A stretch of 41,782 nucleotides of DNA from Kitasatospora sp. CB01950 (lineage in GTDB: Bacteria; Actinomycetota; Actinomycetes; Streptomycetales; Streptomycetaceae), in assembly GCF_001905465.1 (NCBI RefSeq), contig NZ_LISX01000002.1, forward strand, positions 160,922-202,703, written 5' to 3'. The position numbers were made by a program, and so were the translations under genes. Position 1 is the stretch's first letter. Each line of letters opens with the position of its first letter. Positions 1-7,366 of the stretch are shown piece by piece. The notes under the pieces are model-generated. The model had not been told where the DNA came from and did not search any database. It saw only the letters and a program-made list of their open reading frames with translations.

Positions 1-60
1 CGCACCACACCGCCGCTCCGCACCACACCGCCTCGCCGCACCACACCGCCGCTCCGCACC
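1..60. repeat. 18-bp tandem repeat at the left edge
   Basis: Three 18-bp units built on CGCACCACACCGCC occupy 1-18, 19-36 and 37-54, followed by a partial fourth. They stay in frame with the flavin-reductase-like gene that follows and would add a His/Thr/Ala/Pro-rich stretch to its N-terminus. The left end of the array is outside the window, so the copy number is unknown. Confidence 0.8.
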
Positions 61-644
61 GCGCGATAGAGCCGCACATCCTCTACTTCGGCACGCCGGT
101 CGTCCTGCTGAGCACGGTCGACGCCGCCGGCGCGGTCAACCTCGCGCCGATCTCCTCCGCCTGGGCGCTGGACCGCACCGTCGTCCTGGGTCTCGGCCCG
201 GACGGCCGGACCTCCCACAACCTCGCCGCCCGCCCCGAGCTGGTGATCAACGTCCCCGGCCCGCAGCTGTGGCGACAGGTGGAGCGGCTCGGCGACACCA
301 CCGGTCGGCCGGACGCGGCGCACTTCGTCCGCGACAAGTTCGCCCACGCGGGCCTGACGGCGCAGCCCGCCGAGCTGGTCGCGCCGCCCCGGGTTGCCGA
401 GTGCCCGCTCCAGTTGGAGGCCCGGGTCGCGGATCTGCGCGCCGACGCCACCGGCGAGTTCCTCGTCGCCGAGGCGCACGTCCTGCGGGTGCACGCGGCC
501 GAGTCGATCACCGTCGCCGGCACCGACTACGTCGAACCGGCGGCGTGGAGCCCGCTGGTCTACAACTTCCGCCACTACTTCGGCCTGGGCCCGGAGCTCG
601 GCCACTCCTCCCGCAGCCGCACGCCCCGCCGCCCCACCACCTGA
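3..644 (+). CDS. Flavin-reductase-like (FMN-binding split barrel) protein, 5' end cut off
   Basis: The frame is open from the left edge to the TGA at 642-644. From about position 69 the protein reads EPHILYFGTPVVLLSTVDAA and later PAAWSPLVYNFRHYFGLG, which resembles a streptomycete family annotated as flavin-reductase-like. These proteins fold as a split barrel that binds FMN; substrate and partner are not known to me. In relatives I recall the protein starts just before the EPHILYFG segment. Here that point is an ATA codon preceded by an in-frame 18-bp repeat, so the true start must lie left of the window or the N-terminus has been altered. An internal ATG at 243 would remove the first part of the barrel and is unlikely to be the start. 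Confidence 0.7.
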   Translation, partial: HHTAAPHHTASPHHTAAPHRAIEPHILYFGTPVVLLSTVDAAGAVNLAPISSAWALDRTVVLGLGPDGRTSHNLAARPELVINVPGPQLWRQVERLGDTTGRPDAAHFVRDKFAHAGLTAQPAELVAPPRVAECPLQLEARVADLRADATGEFLVAEAHVLRVHAAESITVAGTDYVEPAAWSPLVYNFRHYFGLGPELGHSSRSRTPRRPTT

Positions 645-651
645 CCGCCCG

Positions 652-725
652 CGACCGTCAGCACCCAACCGCCCGACCGTCAGCACCCAACCGCCAAACC
701 GCCCGACCGTCAGCGCCCGACCGAG
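652..725. repeat. 22-bp tandem repeat around the gntR stop codon
   Basis: Two identical 22-bp units (each beginning CGACCGTCAGCACCC) lie at 652-673 and 674-695. After 8 bases a diverged third copy occupies 704-725. The stop codon of the converging GntR gene (TGA on the minus strand, 710-712) lies inside the third copy, so the repeat forms the gene's last codons and its 3' spacer. Confidence 0.75.
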
Positions 726-1393
726 CCCTGCTCGCCCTGCGCCCACAGGTGGCGGACGTGGCCGAGGTGCCGGGTCATGCACTCCTCGGCGGCCTTGGCG
801 TCGCCGGTGAGCAGCACGTCCAGCAGTTCGAGGTGTTCCTCCGCCGAGGAGACCAGCTCGCCTCGCTGGTCGAGCCGGTTGAGGCCGTACAGGCGGGAGC
901 GCTTGCGCAGGTCGCCGACGGTCTCGACCAGGCGGGTGTTGCCGGCCAGGGCCAGCAGGTCGAGGTGGAACTGCCGGTCGGCCTCCAGGTAGCCGATCAG
1001 GTCGTGCTTGCGGGCGGCCGCGACGATCGCCTGGGCCTGCGGGCGCAGCGCCTCCAGCTGTTCGGCGGTGGCGACGCCGGCGACCCGGCCGACCGTCGGG
1101 ACCTCGATCAGCGCGCGGATCTCGGTGTACTCGTCGAGGTCGCGCTCGCTGAGCTCGGTGACCCGGAAGCCCTTGTTGCGGACGGCCTCGACCAGGCCCT
1201 CGCGGGCCAGGTCGAGCATCGCCTCCCGGACGGGGGTGGCGGAGACCCCGAAGTCGGCGGCCAGCGCGGGCGCGGAGTACACCACGCCCGGGCGCAGCTC
1301 GCCGGAGATCAGTGCGGCGCGCAGGGCGTGGGCGACCTGGTCGCGCAGCCGCTCCTGGACGGAGATGAGGTTGCGGGGCTTCAGGTCGGACAT
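710..1393 (-). CDS. GntR-family regulator, FadR/FCD subfamily, of the hydroxyproline block
   Basis: This 227-residue protein has an N-terminal winged helix-turn-helix (about residues 10-77, with FGVSATPVREAMLDLAREGL) and a C-terminal all-helical FCD ligand domain (about 85-210). The FCD domain keeps the Asp/His pattern that binds a metal in many members (DRQFHLDLL, EEHLELLD, RHLGHVRH). The ATG at 1393 was chosen because CCGGAGG stands 7 bases upstream; an in-frame start at 1438 would run through the candidate operator. It is the last gene of the minus-strand catabolic block, and its own spacer carries two FadR-type sites (1424-1440), so autoregulation is likely. Members of this family often sense a small organic acid. 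That this one senses a hydroxyproline pathway intermediate is inferred from the neighbours only. Confidence 0.85.
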   Translation of the reverse strand: MSDLKPRNLISVQERLRDQVAHALRAALISGELRPGVVYSAPALAADFGVSATPVREAMLDLAREGLVEAVRNKGFRVTELSERDLDEYTEIRALIEVPTVGRVAGVATAEQLEALRPQAQAIVAAARKHDLIGYLEADRQFHLDLLALAGNTRLVETVGDLRKRSRLYGLNRLDQRGELVSSAEEHLELLDVLLTGDAKAAEECMTRHLGHVRHLWAQGEQGSVGR

Positions 1394-1423
1394 GGCGTTC
1401 CTCCGGGGTTTCAACAGATCCCC

Positions 1424-1442
1424 ATTGTACAATGTCACGTTG
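1424..1442 (-). promoter_or_regulatory. Candidate GntR operator in the gntR promoter
   Basis: The perfect palindrome ATTGTACAAT (1424-1433) overlaps ATGTCACGT (1432-1440). Both contain the GT-N0/1-AC core recognised by FadR-subfamily regulators. The pair lies 31-47 bases upstream of the gntR start codon, where it would cover the core promoter. The ATGTCAC part recurs at 7318-7324 (minus strand) and 10399-10405. Confidence 0.55.
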
Positions 1443-1467
1443 CGGAGAGTGAACGCCTTGATCCGTT

Positions 1468-1524
1468 TCCGTCGGATCGGCTTCCGCCGAACCCGTCTCC
1501 GTCGGATCAGCTTCCGTCGGACCC
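1468..1524. repeat. Imperfect ~15-bp tandem repeat
   Basis: Four degenerate copies of TTCCGTCGGATCGGC run from 1468 to 1524. The last two overlap the 3' end of the cyclodeaminase-like gene, whose stop is at 1507-1509. This is a third short repeat in the first 1.6 kb of the window. Confidence 0.6.
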
Positions 1525-2409
1525 CGCGCGGTCGTACTGCGCCGCCGCCACCGCCAGATCCTGCCAGGCCATGCCGACGCTCTTGAAGAACCTCGGCCGA
1601 TCATGACGGACAACGGCCGTTCCGGTCACCAGTTCTGACAGATTATTCATCCGCTCCTCGGCCGCCCCGGCCATCAGAAGGTCCCCGGCCTCCCGCCGGG
1701 CCACCGCCCGCGCCTCCACGAACAGGTCCGCGCGGCCCACCAGTTCGGCGTCCACCTCGCGCGCGTCCGGCTCGTGCGAGCCGACCGCCGCGACCACCGC
1801 GCCGTCCGGCACCAGTCGGCCGTCGAACAGCGGGGTGCGCGCCGTGGTGCAGCACACCACCACGTCCGCCTCCGCCACCGCCTCCGGCCCGCCGGCCACC
1901 GCCTCCAGGCCCGACTCGCGGGCGTAGAGCACCAGTTCCTCGGCCGCGTCGGCCCGGCGCGCCACCACCGTCACCCGTTCCAGCGGCAGCACCGCACGCA
2001 GCGCGTCCACGTGTCCGAACGCCTGCGGTCCCGCGCCGAACACCACCAGGTGCGCGGCGTCCGGGCGCGCCAGCGCGCGCAGCGCCAGCGCCGTGACGGC
2101 GGGCGTGCGCAGCGCGGTGAGCGCCGCGCCGTCCAGCAGGGCCAGCGGCTGCAGGGTCGGGCCGTCCAGCAGCAGGTAGCTGCCGGTGATCCGGGGCAGC
2201 CCGGCCGCCGGGTTGGCGGGCGCCACCCCGGCGATCTTCACGCCCGCGAACCCGCCCGCCGCGGCGGGCATCAGCAGCAGTTCCCCGGCGGGCACCGGCA
2301 CCACCGACCGCTGCGGGCAGCTCTCCACGTCGAGCCCGGCCAGCAGCACCCGCTCCAGGGCCTCGACGGCCGCCGGGTGGTCGATCGTCAACTCCAGCGT
2401 CGGCCTCAC
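1507..2409 (-). CDS. Ornithine cyclodeaminase / pyrroline-2-carboxylate reductase family protein
   Basis: This 300-residue NAD(P)-binding enzyme belongs to the OCD/mu-crystallin family. It has the N-terminal substrate region (SCPQRSVVPVPAGELLLMPA, then GVKIAGVAP), a Rossmann segment around residues 120-150 (HLVVFGAGPQAFGHVDALRA) and the family's REVDAEL segment. Family activities include ornithine cyclodeaminase, alanine dehydrogenase and delta1-pyrroline-2-carboxylate (or ketimine) reductase. The GTG start at 2409 shares GTGA with the stop of the upstream racemase-family gene, so the two are translationally coupled. In bacteria that degrade trans-3-hydroxyproline, such a reductase follows a dehydratase and converts pyrroline-2-carboxylate to L-proline. 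That role is favoured here but rests on context. Confidence 0.8.
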   Translation of the reverse strand: MRPTLELTIDHPAAVEALERVLLAGLDVESCPQRSVVPVPAGELLLMPAAAGGFAGVKIAGVAPANPAAGLPRITGSYLLLDGPTLQPLALLDGAALTALRTPAVTALALRALARPDAAHLVVFGAGPQAFGHVDALRAVLPLERVTVVARRADAAEELVLYARESGLEAVAGGPEAVAEADVVVCCTTARTPLFDGRLVPDGAVVAAVGSHEPDAREVDAELVGRADLFVEARAVARREAGDLLMAGAAEERMNNLSELVTGTAVVRHDRPRFFKSVGMAWQDLAVAAAQYDRAGSDGS

Positions 2410-3413
2410 AGCAGGAACCCCGCTCCCAGCGAGTCGTCGCCGTCCAGCACGAACTGGTGCTCGCCGGTGCGGTGCGCGGTGCCCGTGACCTCGGTGACCA
2501 CGCCGCCCGCCTCCTGGCCGCGGACCCGGCCGGTGAACACCGTCCCGATGATCGAGTCGTGCCGCAGGATCTGCTCCGGCCACAGCGCCCCCTCGTCGGC
2601 GAGCAGCGCCAGCCGCGCGGAGGTGCCGGACCCGCACGGCGAGCGGTCGATCTGCCCGTCCGCGAAGACCGTCACATTGCGCTGGTACGGCCCCGACGGC
2701 GTGTCGGGCAGCTCGTCGTACAGGATGACGCCGTAGACGCCGTCCCGGTGCTCCGCCAGCACGGGGTGGCCCTCCAGCGCGGCCCGGATCTCCCGCCCGG
2801 CGGCGGTCAGCGCGGTCAACTGGTCGGGGACGACGGCCAGGCCCAGCGCGGCGGCCGGCAGCGAGGCGTAGACCGCGCCGGAGTCCGCGAGGTCGACCGC
2901 CACCGTCGTTCCGGAGACGGCCAGTTCGACCTTCCGCGCCAGCACCCGGGTCGGCACGTTGCGGAACGTCACCGCGGTCGTCCGGCCCTCCCGCCGGTGC
3001 ACCGTCGCGCTCACCCGGCCCGACGGCACGTCGATCCGCACCAGCGCCGTCCCGTCCTCCGGGGCCGGCACCCGCCCGGTGTCCACGGCCCACGCGCCGA
3101 GCGCCATCGTCCCGTGCCCGCACGCCGTCGAGTACCCGTCCTTGTGCCAGAACAGCACCCCGAAGTGCGCCTCGCTGTCGTCCGCCGGGACGACGAACCC
3201 GCCGTACATCCCGGCGTGCCCGCGCGGCTCCCGGGTCAGCAGGCGCCGCACGTCGTCCAGCGCGCTGCGCCGCGGCGCCGTCGCCTCGCCGCCCGCCCCG
3301 ATGACGATCGCCCGCCGCTCGGCGACCGAGTCGCCGGGCACGGGCGGCAGCCCCCCGGTGACGATCCGGAACGGCTCACCGGCGGTGTGGTAGTCGGTGG
3401 TGGTGATGTTCAT
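2406..3413 (-). CDS. Proline racemase superfamily protein (3-hydroxyproline dehydratase-like, but Cys/Cys)
   Basis: This 335-residue protein has the two-lobed proline racemase fold. The active-site residues are Cys98 (GYSTACGHGTMALG) and Cys260 (QIDRSPCGSGTSARLAL). Overall wording, such as GVLFWHKDGYST and the GSVFTG-like segment near the C-terminus, resembles the trans-3-hydroxy-L-proline dehydratase group (human L3HYPDH). That group has Thr at the second position. A Cys/Cys pair is typical of proline racemases and 4-hydroxyproline epimerases, so the reaction cannot be fixed from sequence. Coupling to a pyrroline-2-carboxylate reductase-like gene supports the dehydratase branch; the residues support racemisation or epimerisation. 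The ATG at 3413 follows AGGGAG, and three 10-bp operator-like repeats stand just upstream (3426-3455). Confidence 0.82.
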   Translation of the reverse strand: MNITTTDYHTAGEPFRIVTGGLPPVPGDSVAERRAIVIGAGGEATAPRRSALDDVRRLLTREPRGHAGMYGGFVVPADDSEAHFGVLFWHKDGYSTACGHGTMALGAWAVDTGRVPAPEDGTALVRIDVPSGRVSATVHRREGRTTAVTFRNVPTRVLARKVELAVSGTTVAVDLADSGAVYASLPAAALGLAVVPDQLTALTAAGREIRAALEGHPVLAEHRDGVYGVILYDELPDTPSGPYQRNVTVFADGQIDRSPCGSGTSARLALLADEGALWPEQILRHDSIIGTVFTGRVRGQEAGGVVTEVTGTAHRTGEHQFVLDGDDSLGAGFLL

Positions 3414-3425
3414 CGGCAACTCCCT

Positions 3426-3455
3426 GACGTGACAAGGCGTGACAAGACGTGACAA
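3426..3455 (-). promoter_or_regulatory. Three phased 10-bp repeats, candidate operator
   Basis: On the minus strand the sequence TTGTCACGYC occurs three times head to tail at exact 10-bp spacing, about one helical turn. A weaker partial copy (GGACAAGG) follows at 3463-3470. Each unit contains the GT-C-AC core, and TGTCACGT is shared with the site in front of gntR. The array lies 13-42 bases upstream of the racemase-family start codon. Confidence 0.5.
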
Positions 3456-3507
3456 CGGAACTGGACAAGGAACGGGCGCCGTCGGGGGCGCGGGCGACGG
3501 GCCCGCA

Positions 3508-3538
3508 CCGGGGCGCGGGCGACGGACCCGCGCCCCGG
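3508..3538 (-). terminator. Hairpin downstream of the aldehyde dehydrogenase
   Basis: A perfect 12-bp stem (CCGGGGCGCGGG, 3508-3519, with 3527-3538) encloses a 7-base loop. It starts 15 bases after the aldehyde dehydrogenase stop on the minus strand and should end that transcript. There is no strong U-tract, as is common in streptomycetes. Confidence 0.6.
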
Positions 3539-3553
3539 CCGACGGCGCGGCTG

Positions 3554-4936
3554 TCAGTACTCCTCGGCCGGCAGCACGCTCACCGTCCGCGAGGCCGTGT
3601 AGAAGTCCAGCACCGCCTGTCCCTGCTCCCGCGCCCCGTACGACGCGGCCTTCGCCCCGCCGAACGGCAGGTGGAAGTCCACGCCGCTGCTCGGCGCGTT
3701 GATCCGGATCATGCCCGCGTCCAGCCGGTCCGCCGCCGCCAGCGCGACGTCCAGGCTCCGCGAGTGCACGGACGTCGACAGGCTGTGCCGCGTCCCGTTG
3801 GCCAGCGCGATCGCCTCGTCCAGGTCGGCCGCGCCGATCAGCACCGCCACCGGCCCGAAGAACTCCTCGCTCGCCAGCGGGTGTTCGCCCGGCACGCCTT
3901 CCAGCAGCGTCGGCTCCAGGTACCAGCCCGCGAGGTCGTCGGCCCGCGTCCCGCCCGCCAGCACGGTCGCGCCGGCGGCCTTCGCGCTGTCGACGGCGTC
4001 GGTCAGCCGCTCCAGCGCCTGCCGGTTGATCACCGGCCCGCACACCGCGCCCGCGCCCGCCGGGTCGACCGCCCGGATCTGTCCGAGGGCCTTCGCCAGC
4101 GCCTCCGCCAGCGGTTCGTAGGCGTCGCCCACGGCGATCACCCGGCTGGTCGCCGTGCACTTCTGCCCCGCGTATCCGGCGATCGCCGACGCCAGGTGCG
4201 CGGCCGCCTGCGCGATGTCGGCGTCCGGCAGCACCAGGGCCGCGTTCAGCCCGCCCATCTCCGCCTGCACGGGAATGCCCCGCTCGGCCGCCGCCGCGAC
4301 CACCAGCCGGCCGACGGCCGTCGAGCCGGTGAACGAGACGACGTCGACGCCGCCGACCAGCGCGGCCCCTTCCTCGCCGCCGCCCGGGACGACCGTCAGC
4401 ACCCCGTCCGGCAGCCCGGCCAGCTCGGCGAGCCGCAGCGCGCACGCCGTCGCCTCGGGGGCGGGCTTGAGCACCACGGTGTTGCCGACGGCCAGCGCGG
4501 GCGCGGCCTTCCAGGTCGGGATCGCCAGCGGGAAGTTCCACGGCGTCACCAGGCCGGCGACGCCGTACGGCCGGCGACGCGTCAGCAGCAGGCCCTGCCC
4601 GGCGGCCGGCTCGTGCACCTCGCCCGACGCGGCGAACGGCGCCTGCGCGTAGTACCGCCAGATCGCGACCGTCCGCGCCACCTCGCCGCGCGCCTCCGCG
4701 AGCGGCTTGCCGACCTCGCGCACCGTCAGCGCGACGAGCTCCTCGGCCGCCGCCTCCACGGCCGCCGCGGCCCGCCCGAGCGCAGCCGACCGCCCGGCCG
4801 CGCCGAGCGCCCACCACTCCCGCTGTGCGACCCGCGCCCGCGCGATCGCCTCCTCAACTCCCTTGGCCCCCACGGCTGTTGCCGAGACGACGAGATCCTC
4901 GGGCGAAGCCGGGTTGTACGAGTCGATGGTGCTCAC
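3554..4936 (-). CDS. Aldehyde dehydrogenase, probably alpha-ketoglutarate semialdehyde dehydrogenase
   Basis: This 460-residue NAD(P)-dependent aldehyde dehydrogenase has the full set of family landmarks: WNFPLAIPTWKAAPALAVGN, the cofactor-loop FTGSTAVG, the catalytic Glu in QAEMGGLNAA and the nucleophile Cys in GYAGQKCTATSR. The usual LGGKN is changed to MGGLN, a small departure next to the catalytic Glu. In hydroxyproline catabolism the last step oxidises alpha-ketoglutarate semialdehyde to alpha-ketoglutarate, and the position between the racemase-family and deaminase genes fits that step. The GTG at 4936 was preferred to an upstream ATG at 5005 because it gives the family's normal N-terminus and follows AGAGG. 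The 188-base gap to the upstream epimerase shows no operator-like element, so the two may be cotranscribed. Confidence 0.85.
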   Translation of the reverse strand: MSTIDSYNPASPEDLVVSATAVGAKGVEEAIARARVAQREWWALGAAGRSAALGRAAAAVEAAAEELVALTVREVGKPLAEARGEVARTVAIWRYYAQAPFAASGEVHEPAAGQGLLLTRRRPYGVAGLVTPWNFPLAIPTWKAAPALAVGNTVVLKPAPEATACALRLAELAGLPDGVLTVVPGGGEEGAALVGGVDVVSFTGSTAVGRLVVAAAAERGIPVQAEMGGLNAALVLPDADIAQAAAHLASAIAGYAGQKCTATSRVIAVGDAYEPLAEALAKALGQIRAVDPAGAGAVCGPVINRQALERLTDAVDSAKAAGATVLAGGTRADDLAGWYLEPTLLEGVPGEHPLASEEFFGPVAVLIGAADLDEAIALANGTRHSLSTSVHSRSLDVALAAADRLDAGMIRINAPSSGVDFHLPFGGAKAASYGAREQGQAVLDFYTASRTVSVLPAEEY

Positions 4937-5124
4937 GATCAGAAAACCTCTCACTAGAAGAACCGCCGGTACAGCCGAACGAGCAGGCGGGTCGAATCGG
5001 GGCACGGAGGACGGACGCCACGCCCGACTCCGCCGAGCCGCACGCCACGAACCCGCGCCGCCGCCCGTACCCCGGTCCCACCCGCCTGCTCACTCCCCCA
5101 TTCCCCCACTACCCCACGCGTGCG

Positions 5125-6132
5125 CTACAGCAGGAACCCCGCCGGGAAGGGGTCCGTCGGGTCGAGGAAGTACTGCGCCGTCCCCGTCACCCAGGCCCGC
5201 CCGGTGACGGTCGGAACGACGGCAGGCAGGCCCGCCACCGTGGTCTCCTCCACCAGCCGCCCGATGAACGTCGTCCCCAGGAAGGAGTCGTTGCGGAAGT
5301 CCGCCCCGATCGCCAACTCGCCCCGCGCGTGCAGCTGCGCCATCCGCGCCGAGGTCCCCGTCCCGCACGGCGAACGGTCGAACCACCCGGGGTGGATCGC
5401 CATCGCGTGCCGCGAGTGCGTCGCGTCCGAGCCGGGCGCGAGCAGCTGGACGTGGTGGCAGCCGTGGATCGACGGGTTCTCCGGGTGCACGGGCCGCTGC
5501 TCCGGCGAGGCGTTGATCGCGTCCATCATGGCGAGCCCGGCCGCCAGGATCTCGTCCTTCCGCTCCCGTTCGAACGGCAGCCCGAACTGCTCCAGCGGCA
5601 GGATCGCGTAGTAGTTGCCGCCGTACGCGAGGTCGTACGTCACCGTCCCGTACCCGGGCACGTCGATCTTGCGCTCCAGCGCGGCGGAGAACGACGGCAC
5701 GTTGCGGATGGTGACGCCCACCGCGGCCCCGTCCCGCACCGCGACCTCCGCGACCACCAGGCCCGCGGGGGTGTCCAGCCGCACCGTGGTGACCGGCTCG
5801 ACCACCGGCACCATCCCGGTCTCGACCAGCACGGTCGCGACCCCGATCGTGCCGTGCCCGCACATCGGCAGCAGGCCGGAGACCTCGATGTACAGCACTC
5901 CGAAGTCGGCATCCGGCCGGGTCGGCGGCTGCAGGATCGCGCCGCTCATCGCGGAGTGGCCGCGCGGTTCGTACATCAGCAGCGTGCGGAAGTGGTCCAG
6001 GTGCTGCTGGAAGTGGGTGCGCCGCTCGGCCATCGTGGCGCCCGGAATGGTGCCGAAGCCGCCGGTGATGACGCGGGTGGGCATGCCTTCGGTGTGCGAG
6101 TCGACGGCGTGGAAGACGTGGCGGGTCCGCAT
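5125..6132 (-). CDS. 4-hydroxyproline 2-epimerase (proline racemase superfamily)
   Basis: This 335-residue protein matches the length of bacterial 4-hydroxyproline epimerases. The catalytic pair is Cys91 (LLPMCGHGTIGVATVLVETG) and Cys256 (FDRSPCGTGTSARMAQLHAR). The N-terminal DSHTEGMPTRVITGG is characteristic of the superfamily. The enzyme should invert C2 of trans-4-hydroxy-L-proline to give cis-4-hydroxy-D-proline, the substrate of the three-subunit dehydrogenase encoded upstream. The ATG at 6132 follows GGAGAGA. Upstream lies a 253-base spacer mostly filled by a MITE-like element (6224-6387), so expression may depend on read-through from the deaminase gene or on a promoter supplied by the spacer. 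Proline racemase is the main alternative; the neighbours favour hydroxyproline. Confidence 0.85.
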   Translation of the reverse strand: MRTRHVFHAVDSHTEGMPTRVITGGFGTIPGATMAERRTHFQQHLDHFRTLLMYEPRGHSAMSGAILQPPTRPDADFGVLYIEVSGLLPMCGHGTIGVATVLVETGMVPVVEPVTTVRLDTPAGLVVAEVAVRDGAAVGVTIRNVPSFSAALERKIDVPGYGTVTYDLAYGGNYYAILPLEQFGLPFERERKDEILAAGLAMMDAINASPEQRPVHPENPSIHGCHHVQLLAPGSDATHSRHAMAIHPGWFDRSPCGTGTSARMAQLHARGELAIGADFRNDSFLGTTFIGRLVEETTVAGLPAVVPTVTGRAWVTGTAQYFLDPTDPFPAGFLL

Positions 6133-6223
6133 CGCGGTGTTCTCTCCTGACGGCTGGTGGTCCGGCCCGGACCGTGCGCCCCCGAGGTCGCCGGTCCGGA
6201 CCGGTGCTTGGACGACGGGCCCA

Positions 6224-6387
6224 GGCCCTCTCTTTTGGATCTTGTCGGACAGGCGCGCGGCGTCGGGCGCCCGGCTGGGCGTGGCGGCGAACCGTCCTCG
6301 TACTGGGTGTACTTGGATGGTTTGCCGGTGCGTTCAGGCGGGATGATCCGGCGTCGCGCGCCCGGCAAGATCCGGAAGAGAGGGCCT
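6224..6387. mobile_element. MITE-like element with ~26-bp terminal inverted repeats
   Basis: The segment begins AGGCCCTCTCTTTTGGATCT and ends with its near-perfect inverted complement; 23 of 26 end positions agree. A further inner stretch (GCGCGCG-CG-CGG) also pairs after a 3-base offset, giving arms near 40 bp. The 164 bases between genes contain no convincing reading frame. From memory, this end sequence and an inner GTACTGGGTGTACTTGGA-type block are common between streptomycete genes, consistent with a non-autonomous insertion element. The right tip coincides with the stop codon of the deaminase gene (6386-6388). No clear target duplication was found. Confidence 0.55.
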
Positions 6388-7294
6388 ACTTGTGGCCCTC
6401 GGCGAGCGCCTTCTCGGTCGCGGCGCGCACGGCGCCCTCGATCTCGGGGCGCAGCGGCAGCCGCGGGGCGCGGGTGGGTCCGCCGTTGCGGCCGGCCAGG
6501 TCCATGGAGAGCTTGATGGCCTGGACGAACTCGGTCTTGGAGTCCCAGCGCAGCAGCGAGTGCAGCGACTTGTAGAGCGGCAGCGCGGTGGCCAGGTCGC
6601 CGGCGACGGCGGCGTGGTACAGCTCGGAGCAGGTGGCGGGCAGCGCGTTGGGGTAGCCGGCGATCCAGCCGACCGCGCCGGCGACGGCGAGCTCCAGCAG
6701 GACGTCGTCGGCGCCGATCAGCAGGTCGAGCTCGGGGGCGAGCTCGGCGATCTCGTAGGCGCGGCGGACGTCGCCGGTGAACTCCTTGACGGCGACGATG
6801 TGCCCGGCCGCGTGCAGGTCGGCGAGCAGCGCGGGGACCAGGTCGACCTTGGTGTCGATCGGGTTGTTGTAGGCGACGATCGGCACGCCGGCGGCGGCGA
6901 CCTCGGCGTAGTGGGCGCGGACGGCGTCGTGGTCGGCGCGGTACGCGTTCGGCGGGAGCAGCAGCACGGAGCCGGCCCCGGCCTCGCCGGCCTGCTCGGC
7001 CCAGCGGCGGGATTCGGCGCTGCCGTAGGCGGCGACGCCGGGCATCACGCGCGAGCCGTCGCCGGCCGCCTCGACGGCGGTGGTGACGACCTTGGCGCGC
7101 TCCTCGGCGGTGAGGGTCTGGTACTCGCCGAGCGAGCCGTTGGGGACGACGCCGTCGCAGCCGTTGTCGATCAGCCAGCTGACGTGCTCGGCGTAGGCGT
7201 CGTAGTCCACGCCGCCGTCCGCGCGGAACGGCAGGGTGGTGGCGACCATGATTCCGCGCCAGGGGCGGGCGGGGTCGTGGGCGGTGCGAGTCAC
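6386..7294 (-). CDS. DapA-family lyase, probable 1-pyrroline-4-hydroxy-2-carboxylate deaminase
   Basis: This 302-residue TIM-barrel protein belongs to the dihydrodipicolinate synthase / N-acetylneuraminate lyase family. It shows GSLGEYQTLT in place of the family's GTTGE, the catalytic Tyr in PIVAYNNP and the Schiff-base Lys in IVAVKEFTGD. In the hydroxyproline pathway a member of this family deaminates and dehydrates pyrroline-4-hydroxy-2-carboxylate to alpha-ketoglutarate semialdehyde, and the flanking dehydrogenase and semialdehyde dehydrogenase support that step. The GTG at 7294 was chosen because AGGGAG lies 6 bases upstream; an ATG at 7324 would sit inside the candidate operator. The TAG stop adjoins the MITE-like element that follows. 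Confidence 0.82.
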   Translation of the reverse strand: MTRTAHDPARPWRGIMVATTLPFRADGGVDYDAYAEHVSWLIDNGCDGVVPNGSLGEYQTLTAEERAKVVTTAVEAAGDGSRVMPGVAAYGSAESRRWAEQAGEAGAGSVLLLPPNAYRADHDAVRAHYAEVAAAGVPIVAYNNPIDTKVDLVPALLADLHAAGHIVAVKEFTGDVRRAYEIAELAPELDLLIGADDVLLELAVAGAVGWIAGYPNALPATCSELYHAAVAGDLATALPLYKSLHSLLRWDSKTEFVQAIKLSMDLAGRNGGPTRAPRLPLRPEIEGAVRAATEKALAEGHK

Positions 7295-7313
7295 GGGGGT
7301 CTCCCTCGATATG

Positions 7314-7331
7314 ATGTGTGACATTTTACAA
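7314..7331 (-). promoter_or_regulatory. Candidate GntR operator before the deaminase gene
   Basis: On the minus strand the spacer reads TTTGTAAAATGTCACACAT. It contains ATGTCAC and, to its left, a TTGTA-type half resembling the palindrome in front of gntR. It lies 20-37 bases upstream of the deaminase GTG and downstream of the dehydrogenase stop at 7367, so it would serve an internal promoter of the block. Confidence 0.5.
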
Positions 7332-7366
7332 ATCCTCGACGAGGACGCAAGGCCCTCGCCGACGCT

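Noticed and set aside
3414..4817. Upstream extension of the racemase-family frame to 4817
   Set aside because: It crosses a terminator and the whole aldehyde dehydrogenase gene in another frame; the ATG at 3413 has a good ribosome site and the normal N-terminus.
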